Shown here piece after piece: positions 21,227 through 30,920 of a stretch of DNA of 64,000 bases; the stretch's first letter is position 1; every line of letters begins with the position of its first letter. This DNA is from Mycobacterium kubicae. GTDB lineage: Bacteria > Actinomycetota > Actinomycetes > Mycobacteriales > Mycobacteriaceae. The stretch lies in contig NZ_CP065047.1 in NCBI RefSeq assembly GCF_015689175.1, positions 1,550,001 through 1,614,000 of the forward strand. Reading direction: 5' to 3'. Under the pieces are notes generated by a model. The model saw nothing but the letters and a program-made list of their open reading frames with translations. It did not search any database and was not told the origin of the DNA. The translations under genes and the position numbers were made by a program.

Positions 21227-22492
21227 GTGATCCAAACTCGCGACGTCGAAATACGCTGGCGCGCATCGCCTCTGACGCTGGCAGTGACCACTTGCGCGGG
21301 GGTTGCGCTGGTTGTTGCGGTGATCGCACATCGCTGGCAGCTGATAGCGTTCGCCGCCCCGCTGCTCGGGGTGTTGTGCTCGATCAGCTGGCAGCCGAAG
21401 GTGCCGACGATCCAGGTCCATGGTGAGCCGGATCTGCAGCGGTGCTTCGAAACCGAGCAGGCGCGCGTAAGCGTCTGGGTCACAACGGATTCCGACGACG
21501 CGGCGGTCGAGTTGACGGTGTCAGCCGTCGACGGCATGGAACTCGAAATTCTCGAATCCGACTCTCGCCCGGCCAAAACCGTTGCAGCGGTGGCGGCGCG
21601 GTGGGGACGATACCCGATCCGCGCCCACGTCGACCTGCTCGCCCGTGGCGGCCTGGTGCGGGGTACCGGCACGGTCGACGCCGCTTACATCGTGGTCTTC
21701 CCGCTGACTCCGCCGCAGTCGACCTCGATTCCGCAGACCGAGCTGCTTGATCGGCTGGGCACCCATCTCACCCGGCACATCGGTCCGGGGGTCGAGTATG
21801 CCGATATCCGCCCCTATGTGCCCGGTGACCAGTTGCGCGCGGTGAACTGGGCGGTGAGCGCACGCCGCGGGACGCTTCATGTCACGCAGCGGTTGACCGA
21901 CCGGGCCGCCGATGTCGTGGTGCTGATCGACACGTATCGACAGCCGCCGGGACCGGCGACCGAGGCGACCGAACGTGTCGTGCGCGGGGCGGCTCAGGTG
22001 GTGCAAACCGCGTTGCGTCACAGCGACCGCGCCGGGATCGTCGCGCTGGGCGGCAACCGTCCGCGATGGCTCGGTGCTGACATCGGTCAACGCCAGTTCT
22101 ACCGGGTGCTCGATACGGTGCTGGGTGTCGCCGAGCGCTTCGAACACACCACCGGGACGCTGGCGCCGCGCGCGGCTGTTCCGGCCGGCGCCATCGTCAT
22201 TGCGTTTTCCACGCTGCTCGACACCGAATTCGCCTTGGCGTTGATCAACTTGCGCAGACGCGGCCACGTGGTGCTTGCCGTCGACGTCCTGGACACCTCA
22301 CCGTTCGAGGGGGAACAGGACCCGCTGGTGGTCCGGTTGTGGGGACTGCAGCGTTCGGCGATGTACCGCGACATGGCCACCGTCGGTGTCGACATACTGT
22401 CCTGGCCCGGGGAACGCACGCTGGAGCAGTCGATGGGGGCGCTGCCCGACCGGCGGCGCCGGGTGCGCGGCCGGCTACGGGGAGCGCACTGA
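21227..22492 (+). CDS. DUF58 protein, Rv3163c-like
   Basis: A 421-residue MoxR partner. Two hydrophobic segments (about 14-34 and 38-52) anchor it; the DUF58 signature follows as VEYADIRPYVPGDQLRAVNW and SARRGTLHVTQR, and the later VVVLIDTY begins a vWA-like domain. DUF58/MoxR pairs are thought to help fold or assemble protein complexes at the membrane. GTG 21227 is 14 bases after moxR3. The stop is two bases before the next start, so the operon continues. Confidence 0.88.
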   Translation: MIQTRDVEIRWRASPLTLAVTTCAGVALVVAVIAHRWQLIAFAAPLLGVLCSISWQPKVPTIQVHGEPDLQRCFETEQARVSVWVTTDSDDAAVELTVSAVDGMELEILESDSRPAKTVAAVAARWGRYPIRAHVDLLARGGLVRGTGTVDAAYIVVFPLTPPQSTSIPQTELLDRLGTHLTRHIGPGVEYADIRPYVPGDQLRAVNWAVSARRGTLHVTQRLTDRAADVVVLIDTYRQPPGPATEATERVVRGAAQVVQTALRHSDRAGIVALGGNRPRWLGADIGQRQFYRVLDTVLGVAERFEHTTGTLAPRAAVPAGAIVIAFSTLLDTEFALALINLRRRGHVVLAVDVLDTSPFEGEQDPLVVRLWGLQRSAMYRDMATVGVDILSWPGERTLEQSMGALPDRRRRVRGRLRGAH

Positions 22493-22493
22493 C

Positions 22494-22943
22494 GTGGCCT
22501 CGCTCGCCCAATCAAGCAGCCGCGTCACGGCGTCGATTTTCGGTGTGCTGATGGTCGGCTCGGCGTCAGTCGAAACATCGGGCCCGGCGCTCATAGTCGC
22601 GGTTGCCGGCATTGTCGCGGTCGTTGTCGGTCTGGTCTCCCGTCCGGCGGCGACCATGGCGGTGCTGCTGTCGGTGCTGCTGATCGTGCTGGCAGATCCT
22701 TCTCCCGGGCTGGCCGTGGTGTCGGGGCTGTGCGCCGCGGCCTATCTGGTATGCCGGCACGCGGAAGGCTCGCCCTTCGCCGTCGTCATCGGTAGCTGGC
22801 CGACAATCCTTGCCGCCGTTGGCTTTTCGTTCGTCGGGCTGGTGGCGACGTCATTCCCGCTGCAACTGCCGTGGTTGCCGCTGCTGGCGCCGCTGGCGGT
22901 ACTGGCGATCTATGTGCTGGCCACCCGTCCGTTCCTGCGCTGA
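22494..22943 (+). CDS. Integral membrane protein, Rv3162c-like
   Basis: Last gene of the moxR3 cluster: 149 residues, almost wholly hydrophobic with four or five predicted membrane helices (for example ALIVAVAGIVAVVVGLVSR and PWLPLLAPLAVLAIYVLA). No known domain. GTG 22494 follows the DUF58 stop by one base. It converges on nuoN across 59 bases, where I see no hairpin. In M. tuberculosis I recall a dioxygenase, a TetR and PPE53 between these two, all missing here. Confidence 0.8.
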   Translation: MASLAQSSSRVTASIFGVLMVGSASVETSGPALIVAVAGIVAVVVGLVSRPAATMAVLLSVLLIVLADPSPGLAVVSGLCAAAYLVCRHAEGSPFAVVIGSWPTILAAVGFSFVGLVATSFPLQLPWLPLLAPLAVLAIYVLATRPFLR

Positions 22944-23002
22944 AATGGGCTGGCGGCTAAACCGTTGTCGCTCGACGCCCTACGCGATGGCCGCGGTAGT
23001 CA

Positions 23003-24583
23003 TCACTGCACCAACTGTGCGGCGCGATCGGCCAAATCCAACACCGGCTGCGGCACGATGCCCAAAACCACAGTCACCAAGGCGCAGACGGCGATGGCCA
23101 CCTTGCTCAGCACACCCGGGACCACCACTTGTGGGGTGTCGTCGGTGCCTTCGGTGAAGAACATGAGCACGATCACCCGCACGTAGAAATAGGCGGCCAC
23201 ACCGCTGGCCACCACGCCCACGATCACCAGCGGCACCGCGCCACCGGCCGCAGCGGCCTTGAACACCGCGAACTTACTGACGAAGCCGCTGGTGAGCGGG
23301 ATGCCGGCGAAGGCGAGCAAGAACATCGACAGCATCACGCCCACAATGGGGGAGCGCTGACCCAGCCCCGCCCAGTGCGACAGGTCGGCGTCCTCGACGC
23401 CGTCGCGGTTGCGGATCAGGCCCACGATCGCGAAGGCGCCCACCGTGCTGAAGCTGTAGGCGACCAGATAGAACAACGTGGCCGAGAGGCCGGCGGCGTT
23501 GTCGGCGATTACGCCGGTGAGAATGAACCCCACGTGTGCCACCGACGAGTAGGCGAGCATCCGCTTGACGTCGGTCTGATTCACCGCGGTGACGGTGCCC
23601 ACGGCCATGGTCAGGATGGCGATCGCCCACAGCACCGGCCGCCATTGGTCATGCAGGGGCGGCAGCGCGACGTAGATGACGCGTAGCAGCGCCCCGAACG
23701 CCGCGACCTTGGTGGCCGCCGCCATGAAACCGGTGACCGGCGTCGGCGCGCCCTGGTAGACGTCGGGAATCCACGAGTGGAACGGAACCGCACCAACTTT
23801 GAACAACAAGCCGACCGACAGCAGCGCGACGCCGACCAACGCCATCGAACTGTCGCTGCGGGCGGCCAGCGCAGCGCGGATACCGGGCAAGGTCAGCGTG
23901 CCCGTCGCGCCGTAGAGCAGCGCAACACCGTAGAGGAAGAACGCCGACGAGAACGCTCCCAGCAGGAAGTACTTCATCGCCGCTTCCTGGGACAGCAGGC
24001 GACGGTGCCGAGCCAGCCCGCACATCAGGTATAGCGGCAGCGAAAGTACTTCCAGCGCAACGAACATCGTCAGCAGATCGTTGGCCGCCGGGAACACCAT
24101 CATGCCGCCGACGGACAGCAACGCCAGCGGAAACAGTTCGGTCTGCGCCGCTCCGGCTCGCTGCGCTTCATGTTCGGCGTCACTGTCGGGGACGGCGGAG
24201 GCCTGCGGGGTAAAGGAATCGAGTCCGGCGCTCCCGGCTGCCACGGCGACCTTGCTGCCCGTGGCGACGTTGCTGCGTTCGGCCATGAAGATCACCGCCA
24301 GCACGGCGACCAGTAGCACCGTGCCCTGCAGGAACAGGGTCGGTCGGTCAATGGCCATCGCGCCCACGACGGCGCGCCGACCGGATGCCGGGATCGACTT
24401 GGCCACTGCGACGTCGGCGACCAGCGCGGCCACCAACCCGCCCAGCGCGAGTGCCACTTGTGCGACGTAGCGCGCCCGGCGCGGCAAGAACGCTTCGGCC
24501 AGCACGCCCGCCACCGCGACGCCGAACACGATCAGTACCGGGCACAGCAGAAAGTACTCGATGCTGGGACTGGGCAAGGTCAT
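23003..24583 (-). CDS. nuoN: NADH-quinone oxidoreductase subunit N
   Basis: Antiporter-like membrane subunit of proton-pumping complex I, 526 residues with about 14 hydrophobic segments. It is one of three Mrp-type subunits thought to move protons when quinone is reduced. Characteristic blocks are VLSLPLYLMCGLARHRRLLSQEAAMKYFLLGAFSSA, PFHSWIPDVYQGAPTPVTGFMAAATKVAAF and KRMLAYSSVAHVGFI, including the conserved Glu and Lys positions of the family. A loop near residues 105-145 is unusually polar and Ala-rich. It is the last gene of the operon and overlaps nuoM by four bases. Confidence 0.96.
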   Translation of the reverse strand: MTLPSPSIEYFLLCPVLIVFGVAVAGVLAEAFLPRRARYVAQVALALGGLVAALVADVAVAKSIPASGRRAVVGAMAIDRPTLFLQGTVLLVAVLAVIFMAERSNVATGSKVAVAAGSAGLDSFTPQASAVPDSDAEHEAQRAGAAQTELFPLALLSVGGMMVFPAANDLLTMFVALEVLSLPLYLMCGLARHRRLLSQEAAMKYFLLGAFSSAFFLYGVALLYGATGTLTLPGIRAALAARSDSSMALVGVALLSVGLLFKVGAVPFHSWIPDVYQGAPTPVTGFMAAATKVAAFGALLRVIYVALPPLHDQWRPVLWAIAILTMAVGTVTAVNQTDVKRMLAYSSVAHVGFILTGVIADNAAGLSATLFYLVAYSFSTVGAFAIVGLIRNRDGVEDADLSHWAGLGQRSPIVGVMLSMFLLAFAGIPLTSGFVSKFAVFKAAAAGGAVPLVIVGVVASGVAAYFYVRVIVLMFFTEGTDDTPQVVVPGVLSKVAIAVCALVTVVLGIVPQPVLDLADRAAQLVQ

Positions 24584-26157
24584 TGATGCGGTCCTTCGGC
24601 TGTCCGGGGTACGCCCGGCCCCGCCGGTGCGACGGGAGCGGGATCATGCTGACCGATGGTGGTCATGGTGTTCTTGACCGCCGGGTCGATCAGGTCGAGG
24701 ACCGGCTTGGGATAGACGCCCAGCACCAGGAGCAGCGCGATCAGCGGTGCTACCACGGCCATCTCGCGCGGCAGCAGATCCCGGATCCGTTCGTTGCCCT
24801 TGGCCACCGGACCGGTCATGATGCGCTGGTAGAGCCAGAGCATGTAGATCGCGGACAACACCAACGCGGTGACCCCGACGGCCGCCGCCAACCAGTAACG
24901 ATTGAAAGTGCCCAGCAAAACCAGAAATTCACTGACGAATGGGGCTAAGCCGGGCAGTGACAAGGTGGCCATGGCCGAAACCAGGAAGGTGCCGGCCAGC
25001 ACCGGCGCCACCTTCTGCACACCGCCGTAGTCGGCGATGTTGCGGCTGCCGTGGCGCGAGATGAGGAAGCCGGCGATCAGGAACACCGCCGCCGTCGACA
25101 GGCCGTGATTGAGCATGTAGAGGGTGGATCCGCTCTGTCCCTGGGTGGTCATCACGAAGATGCCGGCGATGATGAACCCGAAGTGGGAGATGGAGGTGTA
25201 AGCGATCAAGCGCATGATGTCGGTCTGCCCGATGGCCACGATCGCGCCGTAGACCACCCCGATGATCGCCAGCGTGACGATCAGCGGGCGGAAATAAGTT
25301 GAGGCGTCGGGGAACAGCTGCAAGCAGTAACGCAGCATGCCGAACGTCCCGACCTTGTCCATGATCGCCATCATCAGCACCGCGCTGGCCGGCGGTGCCT
25401 CCACAGCGGCGTCGGGCAGCCAGCGGTGGAACGGCCACAGCGGGGCCTTGATGGCGAACGCGAACATGAAGCCCAAGAACAGCGCCTTGAACACCGCGGT
25501 GTTGGCGCCGTAGCGGCCCGACGTCACACCGGCGACGATTTCGCGGAAGTCGAAGGTGCCCGGGCCGTGCTGGGTGGTGACGACATACAGCCCGATCACC
25601 GCGGCCAGCATGATCAGCCCGCCGAACAGGTTGTAGAGCAAGAACTTCACCGCGGCGCGGGAGCGTCCCGGGCCGTCGCCGAAGCCGCCGATGAGGAAGT
25701 ACATCGGGATGAGCATGGCTTCGAAGAACACGTAGAACAGCAGCACATCCAGCGCGATCACCGATATGAGGACCATCGACTCGATGGCCAGCGTCAAGGC
25801 GACGTAGGCGTGCACGCCGCGGGTGCGTTCGCCGCCGTCCTTCCAGCCGGCCACCAGCAACAGCGGAATCAGCACCGCGGTCAGCAACACCAGCACCACC
25901 GCGATACCGTCCACGCCCAGGGTGTAACCGGCACCGAAAGCCGGTATCCAGCTGTGGCTTTCGATGAACTGGAACGGCGCACCACCGGTCTTGAAGCCGG
26001 CGGTGATGACACCGGCCACCCCCAAAGTCAGGACGCTGACCACCAGGCCGGTCCATTTGGCGAGCTGACGCTGGCTCGGGGGCAGCAAGATGATCAGCAC
26101 CGACCCCGCCAGCGGCACCAGCCACAGGATGGTCAGCCAGGGCAGGTTGCTCACCAC
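24580..26157 (-). CDS. nuoM: NADH-quinone oxidoreductase subunit M
   Basis: Second antiporter-like membrane subunit of complex I, 525 residues and about 14 helices. Diagnostic sequences are [20 protein letters not shown] with the conserved Glu, [32 protein letters not shown] and [14 protein letters not shown]. Two successive GTG codons occur at the start; I use the first, which overlaps the nuoL stop by seven bases. The gene couples to nuoN by a four-base overlap. Confidence 0.96.
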   Translation of the reverse strand: MVSNLPWLTILWLVPLAGSVLIILLPPSQRQLAKWTGLVVSVLTLGVAGVITAGFKTGGAPFQFIESHSWIPAFGAGYTLGVDGIAVVLVLLTAVLIPLLLVAGWKDGGERTRGVHAYVALTLAIESMVLISVIALDVLLFYVFFEAMLIPMYFLIGGFGDGPGRSRAAVKFLLYNLFGGLIMLAAVIGLYVVTTQHGPGTFDFREIVAGVTSGRYGANTAVFKALFLGFMFAFAIKAPLWPFHRWLPDAAVEAPPASAVLMMAIMDKVGTFGMLRYCLQLFPDASTYFRPLIVTLAIIGVVYGAIVAIGQTDIMRLIAYTSISHFGFIIAGIFVMTTQGQSGSTLYMLNHGLSTAAVFLIAGFLISRHGSRNIADYGGVQKVAPVLAGTFLVSAMATLSLPGLAPFVSEFLVLLGTFNRYWLAAAVGVTALVLSAIYMLWLYQRIMTGPVAKGNERIRDLLPREMAVVAPLIALLLVLGVYPKPVLDLIDPAVKNTMTTIGQHDPAPVAPAGPGVPRTAEGPHQ

Positions 26158-28037
26158 AGCTGCACCGCCAGCAGCACCGCGGCGACCACCGCCGCGCCGG
26201 CCAACATCGACAACGCGTAGTTGCGGGCGAAGCCGGTTTGGAAGCCGCGCAGGCGATTCGACGTCCGGCTCACCAGGTCAGCGAGCGCGTTGACCGAACC
26301 GTCCACGCCGGCGTTGTCGACTTCGACCAGCGCGTGCGTCAGTTGCGCGCCTGGGCGCATGAACACCTCCTCGTTGAAGGCATCGCTGTAGAGGTCGTTG
26401 CGTGCCGCGTGGGTGGCCGGGTTGACCGCCAGCGGGGCGACCCGGGGGATGGGGGCCCTGGCGTACATCCGGTAGGCCACGGCGATCCCGACGGCCACGA
26501 CGCCCAGCGCCAGGGTGGTGCTGACCCAGGCCGGCACGGCGTGAGTGGTTTCTTCGTGCGCCCCGACGACCGGCTCGAGCCAGCGCTGCAGGGTGCCGCC
26601 GATGGCGAACAGCCCGCCGGAGAACACCGAGCCGAAGGCGAGCAGAATCATCGGCCAGGTCATCAAGGCCGGCGCCTCGTGCGGATGACTGTTTGGCGCC
26701 CAACGCTTTTTGCCGAAGAAGGTCATCAACATGACCCGCGTCATGTAGAAGGCGGTGATACCCGCGCCGAGCAGCGCCGCACCGCCCAACACGTAGCCCT
26801 GCGTGCCGCCGGTGGACAGCGCCGCCTCGATGATGGCGTCCTTGGAGAAGAAGCCGGCGAACGGGGGGACCCCGATGATCGCCAGATACCCGAGCCCGAA
26901 GGTGACGAAGGTGATGGGCAGCGCTTTGCGCAGGCCGCCGTACCGGCGCATGTCCTGTTCTTCGTGCATGGCGTGGATGACCGCACCGGAGCCGAGGAAC
27001 AGGCCGGCTTTGAAGAAGCCGTGGGTGAGCAGGTGCATGATCGCGAACGCGTATCCGGCCGGACCCAGCCCCGCGGCGAGCACCATGTAGCCGATCTGGC
27101 TCATGGTGGAGGCGGCCAGGGCGCGTTTGATGTCGTCCTTCGCGCAGCCGATGAACGCCCCCAGCAGCAGCGTCACGGCGCCGACGACCACTACGGCCAG
27201 TCGGGCGTTGGGTGACAGGTTGTACAGCGGGTTGGACCGCACGATCAGGTACACCCCGGCGGTCACCATGGTGGCGGCGTGGATCAGCGCGGACACCGGC
27301 GTGGGGCCTTCCATCGCGTCGCCCAGCCAGGCCTGCAGCGGGACCTGCGCGGACTTCGCGCATGCGCCCAACAGCAGCAGTAGCCCCATCGCGGTCAATG
27401 CGCCCTGGCTGGCCCCGGGTGCCGCGGCGAAAACCCTGCTATACGACAAGGTTCCGAAGTTGCTGAACATGACGAACATGCCCAGCGCCAGCCCGGCGTC
27501 GCCGACCCGGTTCATCACGAACGCCTTCTTGGCCGCGGTGGCCGCCGAGGGCTTGTGATACCAGAAGCCGATCAACAGGTAGGACGCCAGGCCGACGCCC
27601 TCCCACCCGACGTAGAGCAGCACGTAGTTGTCGGCGATCACCAACAGCAGCATCGACGCCAGGAACAGGTTCAGATAGCCGAAAAACCTGCGGCGATCGA
27701 CGTCCTCGGCCATATAGGAGATGGAGTAGATGTGGATCAGCGAACCGACCCCGGAGATCAGCAGCACGAAACACATGGACAGCTGGTCGATCTGCAATCC
27801 GAAGTCGACCTGCAGGCCACCGACCGGGATCCAGGTGAACACCTTCTGGTGGATGACGCGGTCACCATCGGTGCGGCTGAGCAGCTCGGCCAACAGCGTC
27901 ACGCCGACACCGAACGCTGCCAGCGCCGCGGCACTGCCCAGCCAATGGCCGAACGCGTCGGTGCGTCTGCCGCCGAACAGCAGGATTACGGCCCCCGCCA
28001 GCGGCAGCGCCACCAGCAGCCAGGTGTAATGAGTCAT
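26151..28037 (-). CDS. nuoL: NADH-quinone oxidoreductase subunit L
   Basis: Largest antiporter-like membrane subunit of complex I, 628 residues. Besides the Mrp-type core ([66 protein letters not shown]) it has the C-terminal extension with the lateral helix that spans the membrane arm. ATG 28037 (MTHYTWLL) is used; an in-frame upstream start at 28097 reads into the nuoK end. It follows nuoK by ten bases. Confidence 0.96.
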   Translation of the reverse strand: MTHYTWLLVALPLAGAVILLFGGRRTDAFGHWLGSAAALAAFGVGVTLLAELLSRTDGDRVIHQKVFTWIPVGGLQVDFGLQIDQLSMCFVLLISGVGSLIHIYSISYMAEDVDRRRFFGYLNLFLASMLLLVIADNYVLLYVGWEGVGLASYLLIGFWYHKPSAATAAKKAFVMNRVGDAGLALGMFVMFSNFGTLSYSRVFAAAPGASQGALTAMGLLLLLGACAKSAQVPLQAWLGDAMEGPTPVSALIHAATMVTAGVYLIVRSNPLYNLSPNARLAVVVVGAVTLLLGAFIGCAKDDIKRALAASTMSQIGYMVLAAGLGPAGYAFAIMHLLTHGFFKAGLFLGSGAVIHAMHEEQDMRRYGGLRKALPITFVTFGLGYLAIIGVPPFAGFFSKDAIIEAALSTGGTQGYVLGGAALLGAGITAFYMTRVMLMTFFGKKRWAPNSHPHEAPALMTWPMILLAFGSVFSGGLFAIGGTLQRWLEPVVGAHEETTHAVPAWVSTTLALGVVAVGIAVAYRMYARAPIPRVAPLAVNPATHAARNDLYSDAFNEEVFMRPGAQLTHALVEVDNAGVDGSVNALADLVSRTSNRLRGFQTGFARNYALSMLAGAAVVAAVLLAVQLW

Positions 28038-28047
28038 CTTGGCGTTT

Positions 28048-28347
28048 CTAGCCTTTGAGTAGGTTCGCGTCGTCGACCGACGCCGATTTACGGGCACGGA
28101 AAATCGTCATGATGATGGCCAGACCGATGACGACTTCGCAGGCGGCCACCACCATCGTGAAGAACGCGATCATCTGGCCGTCGAGGCGCCCGTTCATCCG
28201 CGCGAACGTGACGAACGCGAGGTTGACCGCGTTGAGCATCAATTCGACGCACATGAACATGACGATGGCGTTGCGTCGCAACAGCACACCGGCGGCCCCG
28301 ATGGTGAAGAGCAGCGCCGAAAGGTAAAGGTAGTTGGCCGGGTTCAC
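28048..28347 (-). CDS. nuoK: NADH-quinone oxidoreductase subunit K
   Basis: Small three-helix subunit of 99 residues in the proton-translocating membrane arm. The two membrane glutamates essential in the family are seen at Glu35 ([14 protein letters not shown]) and Glu71 ([12 protein letters not shown]). The GTG start at 28347 overlaps the nuoJ stop by four bases; this start gives the canonical [15 protein letters not shown]-terminus. The cytoplasmic tail is short and charged. Confidence 0.96.
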   Translation of the reverse strand: MNPANYLYLSALLFTIGAAGVLLRRNAIVMFMCVELMLNAVNLAFVTFARMNGRLDGQMIAFFTMVVAACEVVIGLAIIMTIFRARKSASVDDANLLKG

Positions 28348-29141
28348 GACCGGCCTCCCTTGACGGCTTCGGCCGACGGTGTCTCCGCCAGCTCTTTGCC
28401 CTTGGCGTCGCGGCTGCGCAGGATGCGCGACACCGACAACTCCGAGTAGGAGCCGTCGGGAAGCCGGGCGGCCACGTCGACGGCGTTGTGGCGGGCATAC
28501 ACCCCGGGGTTGGGCATCGGGGTCGGGTGACCACCGGGACGGAAGCGTTCTTGGGAAAGCTCGCGCTGGGTCTTGCGGCGCTCGAAGCGTTCCCGGTGGG
28601 CCAGCACCATGGCCCCGACGGCGGCGGTGATCAGCAGCGCGCTGGTCAGCTCGAACGCCCACAGGTAGCGGGAGAAGATCAACGCCGCCAAGCCGTCGAC
28701 GTTGCCGTTGGAGTTGGCCGCGCTCAGCCCGGCAAACCCTCCGGTCGCCACATTGCCGATCGCGCCGACCAGCAGGACGCCGAACCCGACGCCGGTGACC
28801 ACGGCGGCGACCCGCTGTCCGCGCAGCGTCTCCTGCAACGATTCCGCGGAGTCCACCCCGATCAACATCAGCACGAACAGGAACAGCATCATCACCGCGC
28901 CGGTGTACACGACGACTTGGACGACGCCCAAGAACAGCGCGTCCTGGATCATGTAGAACACCGCGAGGATGATCATGGTCAGCGCCAGGAACATGGCCGA
29001 GTAGACCGCGTTCACCGAAAGCACCACTCCCAGTGCGCCGATGAGCGCGATGGCGCCGAGCACCCAGAACGTGACCGCTTCGCCGGTGGAGGTGCGCACG
29101 ATGACGTCCGAGGCGAGGTTCGAGGCCGCCATCGCCGTCAC
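28344..29141 (-). CDS. nuoJ: NADH-quinone oxidoreductase subunit J
   Basis: Five-helix membrane subunit of complex I, 265 residues. The helices lie in the first 180 residues ([43 protein letters not shown] with the conserved Tyr and Asp); the last 85 are a soluble Pro- and Arg-rich tail longer than in enteric NuoJ, as is usual in mycobacteria. GTG 29141 overlaps nuoI by four bases, but ATG 29132 is also possible and would remove three residues. Confidence 0.94.
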   Translation of the reverse strand: MTAMAASNLASDVIVRTSTGEAVTFWVLGAIALIGALGVVLSVNAVYSAMFLALTMIILAVFYMIQDALFLGVVQVVVYTGAVMMLFLFVLMLIGVDSAESLQETLRGQRVAAVVTGVGFGVLLVGAIGNVATGGFAGLSAANSNGNVDGLAALIFSRYLWAFELTSALLITAAVGAMVLAHRERFERRKTQRELSQERFRPGGHPTPMPNPGVYARHNAVDVAARLPDGSYSELSVSRILRSRDAKGKELAETPSAEAVKGGRS

Positions 29142-29683
29142 CGGGAACCTCCGGCTTCTTGGTTCTGCCGCAAGCCGTTGGCGGTGACGTTGCCCAGGTA
29201 GTAGTCCTTGTCGGTGGCGCCCGGCGTACGCGGATGCGGCGGCGCGGTCATCTCCGGCGACAGCGGGGCCAGTAGTCGGTCCTTTTCGTAGATCAGGTCG
29301 GCGCGGTTGTCGTCGGCCATCTCATAGTCATTGGTCATGGTCAGCGCGCGAGTGGGGCAGGCCTCGATGCACAGGCCGCAGCCGATGCAGCGCAAGTAGT
29401 TGATCTGGTACACCCGGCCGTAGCGTTCGCCGGGCGAAAACCGTTGATCCTCGGTGTTATCGGCGCCTTCGACGTAGATCGCGTCGGCCGGGCACGCCCA
29501 CGCGCACAATTCGCAGCCGATGCATTTCTCCAGGCCGTCGGCGTACCGATTGAGCTGGTGACGGCCGTGATAGCGCGGCGCGACGGGGCCCGGCTTCTCC
29601 GGGTACTCCTCGGTGACGGTCTTTTTGAACATCGACCCGAGGGTCACGCCGAAACCTGCTACGGCGTCGAGAAATTTAGCCAC
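29138..29683 (-). CDS. nuoI: NADH-quinone oxidoreductase subunit I
   Basis: Peripheral ferredoxin-like subunit of complex I, 181 residues, carrying clusters N6a and N6b that pass electrons to NuoB. Both four-cysteine motifs are intact: [12 protein letters not shown] and [12 protein letters not shown]. The GTG start at 29683 is preceded by AAGGAGAA, a strong ribosome-binding site, and overlaps the end of nuoH by eight bases; a longer in-frame start at 29746 lies inside nuoH. Confidence 0.95.
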   Translation of the reverse strand: MAKFLDAVAGFGVTLGSMFKKTVTEEYPEKPGPVAPRYHGRHQLNRYADGLEKCIGCELCAWACPADAIYVEGADNTEDQRFSPGERYGRVYQINYLRCIGCGLCIEACPTRALTMTNDYEMADDNRADLIYEKDRLLAPLSPEMTAPPHPRTPGATDKDYYLGNVTANGLRQNQEAGGSR

Positions 29684-30920
29684 GCGCGTTCTCCTTGCTC
29701 GCACCGACGGGCAGCGGCGGTGTCGGGAAAGCCGGTTCACTGTCACCGGTTGTTCTGTCGGGCCGTTTCCGGTTCTCGCGTTCCATCGCCCGAATGTTGG
29801 GGGTGGTGAACGGTTTTCGCAGCGACAGCACCAACAGCACGGCGATGACGAGGCTGCTGATCACCAAAGCGAGCATCCAATGGTCGTTGCCCTGGTTACG
29901 CATCGAGCGGATCACCGCGGCGACCATCACCCACACCAGCGAAACCGGGATCAGCAACTTCCAACCCAGCGCCATGAATTGGTCGTAGCGCAGCCGGGGC
30001 AGTGTGGCCCGCAGCCAGAAGTAGATGAACAAAAAGCCCCACACCTTGGCGGTGAACCACAGCAGCGGCCACCAGCCCGTGTTCGCGCCGCTCCACATGT
30101 TCAGGGGCCACGGTGCATGCCAGCCGCCCAGGAACATCGTTGCCGCCAGCGCCGAAACCGTTGTCATGTTGACGTATTCGGCCAGCATGAACATCGCGAA
30201 CTTCAACGAAGAGTATTCGGTGTGGAAGCCGGCGACCAGCTCGCCTTCGGCTTCGGGCAAGTCGAAGGGGGCGCGGTTCGTTTCGCCGACCATGGCGATG
30301 AGGTAGACCACGAACGACGGCAGCAGCAGGAAGATGTACCACACCCGGTCTTGAGCGGCCACGATCTGAGAGGTCGACATGCTGCCGGCGAACAGGAACA
30401 CGGTGGCGAAGGACAGACCCATCGCCACCTCGTAGGAGATGACCTGGGCGGTCGAGCGGACCCCGCCCAGTAGCGGATAGGTCGAGCCCGACGCCCAGCC
30501 GCCCAGCACGATGCCGTACACGCCGATTGCCGAGAGCCCCAGGATGAACAGCACCGCGACCGGAAGATCGGTGAGCTGCAAAGGAGTTCGGTGCCCGAAC
30601 ACCGACACCTCCGGACCGAACGGGATGAATGCGAACGCGGTGAACGCCGGGATCACCGAGATGACCGGCGCGACGAAATAGACGAACCGATCGATGCCGC
30701 GCGGAGTGATGCTCTCCTTGAGCGCCAACTTGATGCCGTCGGCCAAGCTCTGCAGGGCACCCTTGGGGCCAACCCGGTTGGGCCCGGGGCGCAGCTGCAT
30801 CCGGCCGAGCAGCTTGCGCTCCACCAGGATCGCCACCAACACCGTCAACATGAGGAACACGAAGATGGCGACAGCCTTACCCAGCACCAGCCACCACGTG
30901 TCGTGCCCGAAGAGACTCAT
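29676..30920 (-). CDS. nuoH: NADH-quinone oxidoreductase subunit H
   Basis: Membrane subunit (414 residues, about eight helices) that forms much of the quinone chamber with NuoB and NuoD. Hallmarks are [35 protein letters not shown] and the acidic loop [20 protein letters not shown] hydrophilic C-terminal tail of about 40 residues rich in Arg and Pro extends beyond the last helix. ATG 30920 overlaps the nuoG stop (ATGA). The same frame is open for 1.5 kb upstream, but that stretch is antisense-type noise over nuoG. Confidence 0.96.
   Translation of the reverse strand: MSLFGHDTWWLVLGKAVAIFVFLMLTVLVAILVERKLLGRMQLRPGPNRVGPKGALQSLADGIKLALKESITPRGIDRFVYFVAPVISVIPAFTAFAFIPFGPEVSVFGHRTPLQLTDLPVAVLFILGLSAIGVYGIVLGGWASGSTYPLLGGVRSTAQVISYEVAMGLSFATVFLFAGSMSTSQIVAAQDRVWYIFLLLPSFVVYLIAMVGETNRAPFDLPEAEGELVAGFHTEYSSLKFAMFMLAEYVNMTTVSALAATMFLGGWHAPWPLNMWSGANTGWWPLLWFTAKVWGFLFIYFWLRATLPRLRYDQFMALGWKLLIPVSLVWVMVAAVIRSMRNQGNDHWMLALVISSLVIAVLLVLSLRKPFTTPNIRAMERENRKRPDRTTGDSEPAFPTPPLPVGASKENARG

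Noticed and set aside
25426..26220. Plus-strand frame opposite nuoM, similar ones opposite nuoL and nuoG
   Set aside because: Composition of His, Gln, Arg and Asp reflects the complement of hydrophobic codons; nuo genes are certain.
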